64,000 nucleotides of DNA from the NCBI GenBank assembly GCA_964017185.1, contig OZ024874.1, positions 53,782,856 to 53,846,855 of the forward strand, read 5' to 3'. Both the position numbers and the translations under genes were made by a program. Below, piece by piece: positions 45,701 to 54,134 of this stretch (position 1 is its first letter; every line of letters begins with the position of its first letter). A model generated the notes under the pieces. The model saw only the letters and a list, made by a program, of their open reading frames with translations. It was not told the DNA's origin and did no database searches. This DNA comes from Rugalucina vietnamica. Taxonomy: Eukaryota > Mollusca > Bivalvia > Lucinida > Lucinidae.

Positions 45701-48373
45701 TAGGATTTATTCTTCTGATTGATAGATATGTGCAGGCAATGCAGAAATTGAACATTTATTGAAAGAAAGTAGCAAATAAAATCCCGTTTATTTCGTTTTC
45801 GCAAACACTTCAAAGTTATTGTGTTGGAAGCACTATACTTTCATTTTTTTATGTGTTTGCGGAAACGAAATAACCTTGATTCCTTATGTTACTTTCATAT
45901 TTTTCATCTCAACTTCGGCCAGAATTGCATTGTGCGTCACCCAATCCGTACCACGTATTTCTTAGCTGTGTCAATGGAAGTGATATGAAATTTTAAATAT
46001 ACATGGGGTGATCGGAAAATACGTATAAAAATCTTGTCATTTCTTTAGCTTTTGATATTTCGTGATTAGGGGTTGAATTTGGGTTCAGGACAACTCCGCC
46101 CAAAAACAACTTTTTTTTCTCATGTACAGTTCAGAGAGGCAGCAGCAAAACTGACTAAACCGAATCAAAATACTGGGCCGAGATGTCTTTAACTGGGCCA
46201 AGTTGTCTTTTGAATTTGGGCCGAGTTGTCTTAATCCGAGATTTTCCTGGGCCGAGTTGTTCAGGACCCAGTTGTCTTTGGACCGAGTTGGACGTTATTC
46301 TTTTATCTAAGTTTAGAAAATGAAACCGACGTTTTGACATATTTTACGCTAGCCTCTTATAATGATTCAATTCTGCTGTAGTTTGAGCCCTTTCCCCAGC
46401 AAATACACACAGTTTATCTGAGATTCATATTATTTCCAACATTATTTTTAGTGTGCTGCAATAATCAGAATCACATATGTTAAGTTATGAATGCATTGTC
46501 GCATTCAGTAAGAACAAAACCTTGTAAGCCAAATTTATCCATTGAAAGCAAACGATTTTCTCACTGATATATATTGGAAGACGTTGTGAATGACGATTTG
46601 TTCACAGAGCTGACAAAGCTCCATATGCAATCAACTGAATGAATTTGAACTAATTATATATTCCCGTTCTTGAGAACAACATTAAATAACATTTTAGCAA
46701 AACACATATCTGATAAAGAGTTTACTGAGCTTTCATTTTCAGGTGACGCTCTTGAAAGCAAAGCGAATACTGCAGTTGTTGCTGTGCCGGTAGCTGCCGT
46801 GATCTTGGTCATTTGTGTGGTTGTTGTTGTTGTTATTATATACCGAAAGTAAGATTTTTTTCATGGTTTTCACATTTTGTTACACATGTTTTCCATATGG
46901 CAAATAAGCAATATGTAACTGCGCTTATGGTGACGTTTGTACTTCAAGTTTAGACGAGTCGATTCGTTTTGACACATGAGTTATCATTACTGTTATCATT
47001 TTGACACATGAGTTATCACAACTCTCATTACTGTCTATTCACCATCTTCTAGAAATTGTATTTTTCAAAATCTCACTTTTCTGAAAGACCTGAAGAAAAC
47101 TATTACCAAGTCACCATTTTGCATTCCCAAAGTTTTAAAAAGTGCCACAAAAATTTTGAAAATCGGTTAACAAATAAAAGTTTTATGCTAGAAAATAATT
47201 TTGAATAGGGCCTTTTCCATTGTAAAAATGTCAGCAAGTGAAGTAACTATTTTCCCGGAAAAAAATCTAAATTGGTTATTTTTCATTTAAAATGCATCAA
47301 ACAAAAATAAAATTTTATTGCATGCATTGCTGGGCACCAAACACTTAAAATTATTCCACAGATTTGCATGATTTTCAGTTTTAATGTTTTGGATTACCTC
47401 CCTTGTTCATGCAAAATACCTATTGAAACTATTTTTGGGCTTATTTATATTATTAGTGAACCGATTTTTAAAACGTTTGCGGCACTTTTTACGACTTTTG
47501 GGTTGCAAAAAGATGACATGGTCATGGTGTTTCAGAATAGTGAGATTTTGAAAAATGCAGTTTCTGAAAGATGGTGTACAGACAGCAGGCAAAATAGCGT
47601 TAACTTTGCTTACCTAAGTCTTGTAACAATCATCTACAAGTAGAGTAGGATACAATTTAATACGTCTAGTTATAATTTGTCTCCCACCCATATGAGTGTT
47701 TTGGGAACGATAGGTTTTCATTTTAAGGCTGGCACTGAACATTGTCCTTGCAGACTAGGTATTTCGTTTTTAAAAGTATGCATTGTCATTCTTGCCATTA
47801 TTTCTAAAACACAGGCGTCGTCGCAAACAGCAACTTGAAGATTATGAAGGCAAACGCATTTCTAATCCAACATATTTAGATACGAGAAACGCCAACAACA
47901 ACGGTTCCAGTGGAATACCGAATGAGGGAATGGACACATCTGCGAGTGGAATGCCAGATATAACCGAAGCTAATGACTATAGCAATATCGAATTACCTGA
48001 CAATGAATACAATGAGATGAAATGTGAAATTGACGACGAATATAACAGAGTCAATTTTACAAACAGTCCAATTCCGTTTGATGATAATTACGGACACATT
48101 AATGCAACTAATAACATTGTCAATGACTATGACCATATCAAAGGAATGCAACTCACAGACACTCAGTCCTATTCGAAAATTTGTCAACAACGAACGCTAC
48201 CCAAAGATGCTGACGAAACCAACACTACATTGAATGCACATCCTAACGATAGGAACAAAAGTTCCGACAAATGTTCTGCCACGTATGACCATTTAGGCCA
48301 GACGAATGAGTACGGGAAACCAAATGATGACCAGGATAATGAATACTCTCACATTCATTCCGGCTCCAACTGA
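37709..48373 (+). CDS. Receptor gene A: single-pass receptor, SUEL-like domain, ITAM-like tail
   Basis: Five firmly placed exons (37902-38207, 38662-39033, 45271-45516, 46743-46848, 47815-48373), plus a weak start exon at 37709-37730, give about 536 residues. Order: signal peptide; ~100-residue Cys-rich domain; 124-residue Cys-rich domain; Ser/Thr-rich stalk; transmembrane helix; tail of about 185 residues with 11 tyrosines. Internal junctions are phase 1 up to the transmembrane exon and phase 2 after it. A close paralogue (gene B) follows in tandem at 53.8 kb with the same exon plan, which supports the model. Likely a cell-surface receptor signalling through tyrosine phosphorylation; ligand and name unknown. 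A TGA ends the tail early relative to further open sequence (see 48374-48586). Confidence 0.72.
37902..38207 (+). CDS. Receptor A exon: N-terminal SUEL-like domain
   Basis: 306 nt, phase 1 to 1, from TTTATTGCAG|TTTGCC to TTTAG|GTATTG. After a hydrophobic start (VCLYVVKVVPSK) the domain reads VELTITSGS, FKCDTSERIELNSYTYKYR, PELLFSACSWKQTCNITDML and GVLKIGYNCL. The pattern of an early Cys plus ERIxLxSYxY, a middle CSWxQxC, and a final GxLxIxYxC parallels rhamnose-binding SUEL/Gal-lectin domains, though the usual YGR and FGDPC are absent. Paralogue B keeps the Cys and Trp positions. Possible N-glycosylation at CNIT and QNITK. Confidence 0.75.
38208..38661 (+). other. Receptor A intron
   Basis: 454 bp, GTATTG...TTTGCAG. 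Nothing recognised inside. The homologous intron in gene B is 4.6 kb because of inserted elements. Confidence 0.7.
38662..39033 (+). CDS. Receptor A exon: second Cys-rich domain
   Basis: 372 nt, phase 1 to 1, from TATTTGCAG|AAGAG to ACAGAT|GTGAGT. It encodes SLCNTTATNIRRSTTNLIFD, ICSCNITGHFKLKNKDIRIQ, NSCPSVSATGCKDGNC and NGYISLTGLSSL, and ends PPSFIWIQIVNR. Alternating hydrophobics suggest a beta-sandwich. I do not recognise the family. Gene B's matching exon would be the same 372 nt without its 13-bp duplication. Confidence 0.75.
39410..39750. mobile_element. TIR element in receptor A intron
   Basis: TATAATTCGGCAAATAGTAA and CTGTATAGGCG on the left; the complement CGCCCATACAGTAACC and TATTTGCCGAATTATA on the right. 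About 340 bp with no coding sequence. A TA duplication may be hidden in the terminal TATA. Confidence 0.7.
39751..40436 (-). mobile_element. LINE 3' end, reversed, with (GTAA)n
   Basis: A GTAA run (39753-39799) is the complement of a (TTAC)n LINE tail like that at 36935. Beyond it, minus-strand TATTACTTACTTACGTACTT and GGCTGGGTATCAACTCTTAG look like a LINE 3'UTR. No RT frame can be read, so the left limit of the copy is approximate. Confidence 0.5.
40441..41186. mobile_element. Mariner-type MITE
   Basis: CGAGGGTGGGTCAGAAAGTT at the left has its exact complement at the right, and similarity extends inward to about 50 bp (TTTGTTTATAGACATGA against the complement of TCATGTCTATTAACAAA). TA flanks both sides (40439-40440, 41187-41188), the mariner target. 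746 bp with no transposase frame, so non-autonomous. Confidence 0.85.
41400..43870. repeat. Degenerate tandem array
   Basis: Units of irregular length (roughly 200-400 bp) are marked by TTTGCATATTCATGAATATT plus AATGAAAAC near 41495, 41860, 42655, 42985, 43030, 43220 and 43420, and by CAAATGATTGCCAGTGCAAT type phrases (43349, 43545). Units are much diverged. A (GAA) patch lies at 42240-42270. Confidence 0.6.
43955..44165 (+). repeat. Dispersed repeat family F5, copy 2
   Basis: Blocks in the same order as 22918: GATCCTTTCGAAGCAGTAAA, TTCAAAGGGAGGTAGTATGG, GTGACCCTTTATAATCTGG, CCAGATAAATATACTGCAAT and CTAAATCAAAGACACATGCC. Confidence 0.6.
44400..44700 (+). pseudogene. Tc1/mariner-type transposase C-terminal remnant
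   Basis: One frame reads GWLACPPNMNSIEHEWDCLE, a decayed form of the Tc1 block DWPARSPDLNPIEHVWDxL whose Glu is the last catalytic residue. A stop follows in IAASNVLC; then VDDRGMIPDADIRKLI, another stop, and SFRSHCMEDIQ correspond to the usual C-terminal region. It is internally stopped and lacks the rest of the gene. Confidence 0.7.
45271..45516 (+). CDS. Receptor A exon: Ser/Thr-rich stalk
   Basis: 246 nt, phase 1 to 1, from TTCTGATTAG|GGAGTT to AAGGCGG|GTATGT. It starts SYRYSVRCSSSSYVSTTTW and continues as a Thr/Ser/Glu-rich stretch (TETTTIEVTTTTANENSEQ, SFSESTELSSSNALSL), ending PSLHKA. It aligns at its start with gene B's YNVSCSDITSVVST. Such stalks are usually O-glycosylated spacers that hold binding domains away from the membrane. 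The minus-strand frame here is a shadow. Confidence 0.75.
45517..46742 (+). other. Receptor A intron with foldback element
   Basis: 1.2 kb, GTATGT...TTTCAG. It contains a TIR element (45641-45944) and, at 46180-46290, several copies of GGGCCGAGTTGTCTT, a short local repeat. Nothing else recognised. Confidence 0.65.
45641..45944. mobile_element. Foldback MITE in receptor A intron
   Basis: TTGGTGACACACATTGCAAT with CCGAAGTTGAGG on the left; CATCTCAACTTCGGCC and GAATTGCATTGTGCGTCACC on the right are the complement. An inner pair, TATTTCGTTTTCGCAAACAC and GTGTTTGCGGAAACGAAATA, forms a second hairpin. Confidence 0.7.
46743..46848 (+). CDS. Receptor A exon: transmembrane segment
   Basis: 106 nt, phase 1 to 2, from CATTTTCAG|GTGACG to CCGAAA|GTAAGA. 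It encodes DALESKAN, then a hydrophobic run TAVVAVPVAAVILVICVVVV plus VVII, then the basic YRK. The next exon adds RRRK, a clear stop-transfer signal giving N-out, C-in (type I) topology. Gene B has a matching exon at 63356. Confidence 0.85.
46849..47814 (+). other. Receptor A intron with long foldback
   Basis: 966 bp, GTAAGA...AACACAG, mostly filled by the inverted-repeat element at 47025-47595. Confidence 0.65.
47025..47595. mobile_element. Foldback element with ~140-bp arms
   Basis: Left arm: CACCATCTTCTAGAAATTG, ATTTTTCAAAATCTCAC, AAAAAGTGCCAC and TTTTGAAAATCGGTTAAC. Right arm carries the complements: GTGAACCGATTTTTAAAAC, GCGGCACTTTTTACGACTTT, GTGAGATTTTGAAAAATGCA and AGATGGTGTAC. The 91-residue frame across it is a by-product. 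Confidence 0.7.
47815..48373 (+). CDS. Receptor A exon: cytoplasmic tail with tyrosine motifs
   Basis: Phase 2 start: the first base completes the codon of the Lys after YR; then RRRKQQLEDYEGK follows. About 185 residues, acidic and Asn-rich, with 11 tyrosines. YxxI/L motifs are YSNI, YGHI, YDHI, YSKI, YDHL and YSHI; YNEM and YNRV are near matches. YGHI-x9-YDHI and YDHI-x10-YSKI (48089-48181) both fit the ITAM rule YxxI/L-x6-12-YxxI/L and share the middle tyrosine. In known receptors phosphorylated ITAMs bind tandem-SH2 kinases (Syk/ZAP-70) and single YxxL sites bind SH2 phosphatases. TGA at 48371-48373, after HIHSGSN. Confidence 0.8.
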
Positions 48374-48586
48374 TCAGCTGGAGCGCAAATGCACAATCCA
48401 AATACATGTAGAAACAACTCATGTTTGTCTAATCCACACATGGAGGAGACTGTAATAATGAATCATGATTATTTCATTCTCGATCCAAATGCTGACATTC
48501 AGCGTTTGAGCAGCAGGGAAGCTGAAGACCATAGCGATTGCGATCATCAATATTTCGTTTTGGAGCCGGAAGGTTCAGGCTCTTGA
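48374..48586 (+). CDS. Possible in-frame extension of receptor A tail after TGA
   Basis: The frame stays open past the TGA for 70 codons to a second TGA at 48584-48586. It reads SAGAQMHNPNTCRNNSC, then HDYFILDPNAD and DHQYFVLEPEGSGS. Two matched blocks, DYFILDP and QYFVLEP, each give a YxxL motif and acidic context as in the tail before the stop. No acceptor is obvious at the boundary. Explanations: a recent stop mutation, a sequence error, stop-codon readthrough, or splicing around the stop. Confidence 0.45.
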   Translation, partial: SAGAQMHNPNTCRNNSCLSNPHMEETVIMNHDYFILDPNADIQRLSSREAEDHSDCDHQYFVLEPEGSGS

Positions 48587-48749
48587 CATCATGTTTTGCG
48601 AAACAATCGCTGTGGGGCAAACGTTTTCACAAACGTTTTTGGGAGCTGCTCTTTATGTGACAACTACATTTTATCCAGTCAAATTCATAACTAGCTGGTT
48701 TGCAAAAAATGACTACACTCGAAAAGATGATAGACATTGCTGGACACTC

Positions 48750-48755
48750 AATAAA
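48750..48755 (+). promoter_or_regulatory. Polyadenylation signal AATAAA for receptor A
   Basis: CTCAATAAAATATATTGTG, 164 nt after the second stop and about 377 nt after the first. It is the first clear canonical signal downstream on this strand. Confidence 0.55.
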
Positions 48756-48799
48756 ATATATTGTGATTATGATTAATTATTTTACTCTGTTGTTTTAAC

Positions 48800-49677
48800 A
48801 GCTTAACTATCATGTGTATACATGTAAATATAAGTATTTTGTCTAGATCTGCTTTACAATGTATCTTAGTTTTTTGTCGGTAATACTATAATAGCCAAAA
48901 GTTCTAACAGGCCACTTACATTTTGTATACTGGCTTCAAATCTAAAAAAGCATGAAGCCTCTTTTTAGCGTCTAATTACTAGGCAGACCTTTTATCGACT
49001 AAATGCAGTAAAACTTACAAAATTGTCCGTATAGCATGCAAGGTGCCACACAAGATCAAGCAAGATTCTTAATATGATTTCCAAACTTACTATCAAAAAA
49101 ACTCTAAACCTCCAAGACCGTCTCATCATGCTTTTCATCCCCATAACATTCATAATTAGTCTTCATCTTAAAATCATATTGAATTCACCTTCTGAAATTA
49201 TTATTATTCATTGTTCTTCACCGTCTATCATAATGTTGATGAAGCTTTCTTAAAGTTAGTTTATGTCGCTTTTCTACGTTTTGTATGTACACTGTAGGGG
49301 AAGGGTCGTAACTAAGGTTGGTAAAACTTGTGGCCCAACCCCATGCTTAACAATATGCTTAAATATGTTTAAACTAGATATGGATACGCATACTTTGCAA
49401 ATTTCATTATTTGGAAACTCCAAGTTTCGCCCTTCAAATTTTTTTATTTCTTAAGATAAACTCATATTGAACATGCTCATGCAAACATTTTCTGGTCATT
49501 GCATTCGCCGCTGGTGGACAAAATATGAACAATATCCCACCACCTAAAGTATATTCTTACCATTTCTTTAAATAGGTTTTCTTTGTGTTTGGTAAGGTCT
49601 CTACGGTTCATTGGGGCAACACTTAAGGTTATGTTACTGTATAACATGAAGCAAAAATAGTATATACGACTGTAGTA
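48800..49677. other. Intergenic between receptor A and the mariner element
   Basis: No supported feature. Confidence 0.45.
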
Positions 49678-49679
49678 TA

Positions 49680-51682
49680 CGTGGGTCATTCAAAAAGTAA
49701 TGCAATTTGTAGCGTATTTTTGTGTGATTTTATTTGGCAAAGGTAATAGTTTAATTTCTGAAAATTTAATTCTGCATTCAGACAAATGCACATCAGCTAA
49801 TTCAGACTTACCACTGTGTTGCTTAGCAACGATAGAAATGCAGCGAAGTTGTCGTGGCCATGAAAAACTCTTTTTCAAAATTGATAAGTAAACATAAAGC
49901 TTTGGTATTTCTTTGGTGTTGTGAATAGCTACATGTATCAATTCACGTGTTTGTATAATGTCACCTTATAGCCAGAACTTGCCAGTCAACTGGAATGTTC
50001 TTAGAGTCCAACGCGTGTCAACTATTGCTTAAGCCTAGGTTACATTTGCCCTACGATTAACTTGCGATGATCGTACGATGCCACTTTTTGCATTTTCGTG
50101 CGGTCTCCGCAGGGTGACCCTACGATTCTACGGCTTCCTACGGCTTCCTACGATCTCCGTAGCCTCTACGATTTTGTAGTAGTCTGCTCTTTTACAAATT
50201 TTAAAAATCGTAAGACCGTAGCCCGTAGACACGTCGTAGGTAGCATCATCGTACGGGCGCCTTACGGAAACCGTGCGATGATCGTGCGGTCACCGCACGG
50301 TTTTATGATAATTTGGGGACTAAAATAACAAGATAATCGTAGACCTTTAGGGTGATCGTGCGGCATCCGTACGGTTATATCACAAGTTTTTTTTTTAAAA
50401 TCGTACGGACACCTAACATAGTACGGCTATCGTAGGGAGACCGCAAGAAATCGTAAGGACTTCTCACTGCCATCGCACGGGCTCCGTACGATTTCAACTT
50501 AAAGTGTGCGGAGACCCTTTGATTTCCCTACGATCTCCAAACAGTTCCGACTCAGGGCATCGAAGAAAGCTAGAACAAGAAATCGAACGATGCTCGTATG
50601 AATTGTAAACACCTACGTCGTAGCCCATGATCACATTCGATTTTTAAAAAATCGTAGGGAAATCGCGGACCGAAAAATCGTACAATGATCGGGGCAAATG
50701 TAACCTACTAGGCATGACCCCTTGCGGCCTCCCTACGATCACTGTACGATTTTTGGTCCCAAATTATCATAAAAAAATCGTGCGGTGACCGCTCGATTAT
50801 CGCAGGGTATCCGTACGCTGCCCGCATGATACCCTACGACGTGTCTACGGTCTATGGTCTTACGATTTTAAAATTTGTAATAGTGCAGGCTATTACCAGA
50901 TCGTAGAGGCTACGGAGATCGTATGAAGTCGTAGAATCGTAGGGACATCGTAAGGTCACCCTGCGGAGGCCGCACGAAAATGCAAAAAATGGCATCGTAC
51001 GATCATCGCAAGCTAATCGTAGGCCAAATGTAACCAAGGCATCAGTCAGAATTCCAAGGGACTCCGTACGATATCCACTAACAGTCTGCGGAGACCCTAC
51101 GACTACCGTGCGGCCTCCTTGCGTTTTGTATCAAAACGTATAGGGACTCCGTACGGACAACGCACGGGATCCGTACGATATCTACGTATTATCTGCGGAG
51201 ACATACGACTGCCGTACGATCGCCTTGCGTTTTTGTATGAGAACGTCGACAAATGGCAGATCAAAACATCGCACGATTGTCTAAAAATCGTAGAGAAAAT
51301 CGCAGACCGAAAATCGTACGATGATCGGGGCAAATGTAACCTAGGCTTTAGCAACGGCAGAACCTATTCAATTTCGGTGTTTTTCTTTTGTTTCTGATGG
51401 GCAACGAATTATGTTTTCTAGCAAGTACTTTACAATGCGTTACTTGCAGAAACCAAATTTCGAACAAATGATTGATTAAAAAAGTTATATGTCAAATTGT
51501 AGTAGAAATTAGATCTCTTTCCCTGGTTTCCACCCTTGAAAACAAAACGTCAAGAAAGTGACCATGGCAACAGTTTTAAGAGTCGTTGCCAAGTGGCTAT
51601 TACCAGTGTTCTATTGTTGCTAGGCAACAGGAGTCGAGCATATCACTAGCTATTGAACTGTCTCATTATTGAATTGCCCGCG
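49680..51682. mobile_element. Mariner-like non-autonomous element, split by a nested insertion
   Basis: Left end CGTGGGTCATTCAAAAAGTA; right end GAATTGCCCGCG is a decayed complement. TA flanks both ends (49678-49679, 51683-51684). Inner inverted matches support a single element: GTTGCTTAGCAACGATAGAA (49815 region) against the complement of TTCTATTGTTGCTAGGCAAC (51608 region). Without the nested 1.3-kb insertion it would be about 0.7 kb. No transposase frame. Confidence 0.65.
50032..51347. mobile_element. CpG-dense TIR element, TTA target duplication (Harbinger-like)
   Basis: AGCCTAGGTTACATTTGCCC at the left and its complement at the right (GGGCAAATGTAACCTAGGCT). TTA is present directly outside both ends (50029-50031, 51348-51350), a 3-bp duplication as made by PIF/Harbinger elements. 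The interior is unusually rich in self-complementary words such as ATCGTACGAT and CCGTACGATT on both strands. Two inner junctions repeat the terminal phrase (50686-50708 and 51016-51036), so the body looks like joined inverted sub-elements. No transposase. Confidence 0.75.
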
Positions 51683-51905
51683 TATGTGTAAAATGCCACA
51701 TGTTTTGTTATATAGAGATACAATTTTATTTTAACACATTTATTTTAACACAGATTTACTGATAGCCATTTCTCTACTACATGCAACAACTCGACCGATT
51801 TAGTTGGACATTGTCTGATATTACATGTGAGGCACGAAATCGGACTCAGGCTCGATCGAACACATCAACAAGTTTGTCTAAAACTGAATAAAAAAAAAAA
51901 GAAAG

Positions 51906-51959
<54 letters not shown>

Positions 51960-52967
51960 AATTCCAGACTATATTTATTGCATCTGTTCAAAGCACTTTT
52001 GAGGGTGCACCTGGTGAATATCCGCATCGTACTTGGATTTACGTTAAGAATAGATTAGCATATTTATATGTTCATGTCTATAGGGTCACTGACGAGGCTT
52101 TAGTAGAAGAAGTCGCGGTATGACATCCCCTTTCTCATTAATTTTATTATGCTCACTGCTCTTAAAGAATCTGTTTTAATTTTTGTTATATATCTACACA
52201 ATCGCAAACTCATTTTGTGGAAAACTACTTCCTAAATACAGTAAATACATGCAGTTACACTCTTTGTAATTGGGGTATTTATGTTTACGACTTTTATCAT
52301 TTATAAACCCGGGCTTATAACAAGGAAGTTTTTAAACAACACGCTGTAATAGCATACCGGATAACATCATGGACATCCAAATGGTGTTGATTCTAGGTAA
52401 GATTTCATTGTTATTTTGTTTTTTACAGATGTATAGATAAAATACCATCTTTAAAGTTTCTAAAGAAAATGTTTCACTTACATTCAGATAACAATCACGT
52501 TTTTGTGCAAACCTGATGTGTAATATAATCATCTATGAAGCCATTAGACATGGGCGACAAAATAGGGATAGAAAACAGGACTTGCTTTAATTCAATTAGT
52601 CCCAACCCAGAAACCAGACGGGACAGATACAATACAAGATCATACAAGACACAACATGTAACTTTACAAGACGGATGAATAGAAATATGGCAAAGATGTT
52701 TCTTGCACACCAGATAGAGAAAATCCTACGTTTTACACCATGTGAGAAATTCTTATCTCACCCTCGTTATCTCACCCCGGTCGCACCCTGCGTTCAAGTG
52801 TTCTTCCTTAATATTGGTTGTATAGGACGTCACGTAATTTCGTCGCTAAGCGCCCACGTCATGATGACGTCAAAAAGTTTTAATTCAAAACGGCGGACGC
52901 CGGGATTGTAGCATTTTTTTAGGTAAATAATATAAAAAGTCAAGCTTCGCCGCATTACGGCGTGCAA
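51683..52967. other. Intergenic, poly-A run and CpG patch
   Basis: A poly-A tract with few interruptions lies at 51888-51958. CpG-richer sequence at 52780-52915 includes the CRE-like palindrome TGACGTCA (52865-52872). No gene supported; the nearby Lys-rich frame is an artefact. Confidence 0.5.
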
Positions 52968-53101
52968 GAAAAAGAATCTTACATGAGTGTCAGGTATGGA
53001 TAGACAAATCCGTCCCTCGGGTCACAGTTTGGCATCACTCGGCGAGCCTCGTGATGCCAAAATGTGACCCTCGGGACATCTGACACTCATGTAAGATTCT
53101 T
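52968..53101. repeat. Near-perfect palindrome
   Basis: AGAATCTTACATGAGTGTCA on the left is exactly complemented by TGACACTCATGTAAGATTCT on the right. Inside, CCCTCGGGTCACAGTTTGGC and ATCAC pair with GTGATGCCAAAATGTGACCC and TCGGG. The centre is CGGCGAGCCTCG. It could be a small foldback element. Confidence 0.75.
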
Positions 53102-53121
53102 ATATTCCTAGCAAGGAACTC

Positions 53122-53328
53122 CATGAGGAAAACATGTCCGTGTAATGTACACCCACATGAACCCCACTTTTTATAGCAAAACTTGGGTATGCAGGGGAAT
53201 ACCCATTTTTCTTATTTTCGCTCCAAGACATAGATTGTGGGTACTCGTTAGAACCGCCTCAGCTGAAATTATTTTAATTTTTAAAGGTCAAAAGTCTCTG
53301 TTTATTGCATGGGCATGTTTTCGTAATG
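53122..53328 (+). mobile_element. F1 MITE, copy 9, one hairpin arm lost
   Basis: Both termini (CATGAGGAAAACATGTCCGT and GGGCATGTTTTCGTAATG) and the left hairpin arm up to TTAGAACCGCCTCAG are present. The right arm and GC core are deleted. Confidence 0.75.
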
Positions 53329-53829
53329 GTCCGGCTGGCGTCAACCAAATCAAAGATGACAAAGACAGCAGTAAGACTCCAGCAGCACAGGCAACATAAT
53401 GATTAAGTACACGAGTCTAGACAAAATGTAGTCAGAGTTGTACCGAATTGACACTAGTCTTAGTAACAATCCAACCCAAGCACAAAGTGGGTAAGAATAA
53501 AAGACAGTACACGTCGCCATATTTAACATGAACAATAAATCTACGTATGAAGAACAAGACGATCAACACTAATGTTTTGTGATCACCCTACAAAGCTGTC
53601 ATGTGAATTGGAGAAACGAAGACGTATTAATAAGTCGCATGATAACTGTATTGGACTTTATACAACTGCATATATTTCTCAGTAATCTTGAAATGACAGC
53701 GCCCTCTGTATAAAGGTACACGTACTACAGACCGTGAATCGTTACTGATTGGTGCCATTAATTGTTACACCCATCTGACTTCGTTGTTCAGCCAATATAA
53801 TGTCAAAGTTGATGTTTTCTCATTTTCAG
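53329..53829. other. Upstream region of receptor gene B, start exon not found
   Basis: The first exon (start codon and signal peptide) of gene B should lie here or further upstream. AATGTTTTGTGATC at 53570 resembles the AATGTTTTGTCGAATC of gene A's candidate start exon, but no donor follows it. Nothing else recognised. Confidence 0.35.
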
Positions 53830-54111
53830 TTATGGCAGTTGTTAGCACGGTGGAATCGAAAAATGTTACGTTAGAAATCAGTGGAGGTTTTGTTAACAAC
53901 ACCAAATTGCTCTGCAGTGCCAATAAGAGAATCCAACTTAACTCTTACCGATATCGACCACGAAACGGTGGTATATCAGTGATTCAATTCCCAGAACATT
54001 TGTTTGCTGCATGCTCTTGGAGACAAAAATGCACGCTAACAAATTGGTTGGTCCGGAAAATGACAAACAATACAGTCAATGGTCAACTATACATAATCCA
54101 CGGATGCCCGA
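53830..54111 (+). CDS. Receptor B exon: N-terminal SUEL-like domain
   Basis: 282 nt, phase 1 to 1, from CTCATTTTCAG|TTATGG to GCCCGA|GTAAGT. It encodes VMAVVSTVESKNVTLEISGG, LLCSANKRIQLNSYRYRPR, PEHLFAACSWRQKCTLTNWL and NGQLYIIHGCP. Shared with A: the V-x-L-x-I start, C-x(4)-RIxLNSYxY, PExLFxACSWxQxC and the final Gly-x-Leu-x-Ile plus Cys. Intact and conserved. Confidence 0.75.
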
Positions 54112-54134
54112 GTAAGTTTAGACGTATTCACCAA

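Noticed and set aside
50098-51397. Frames rich in Arg/Ser/Tyr inside the CpG-dense element
   Set aside because: Frames open on both strands because of the low-stop composition of repeated CGTACGAT words; no transposase motif.
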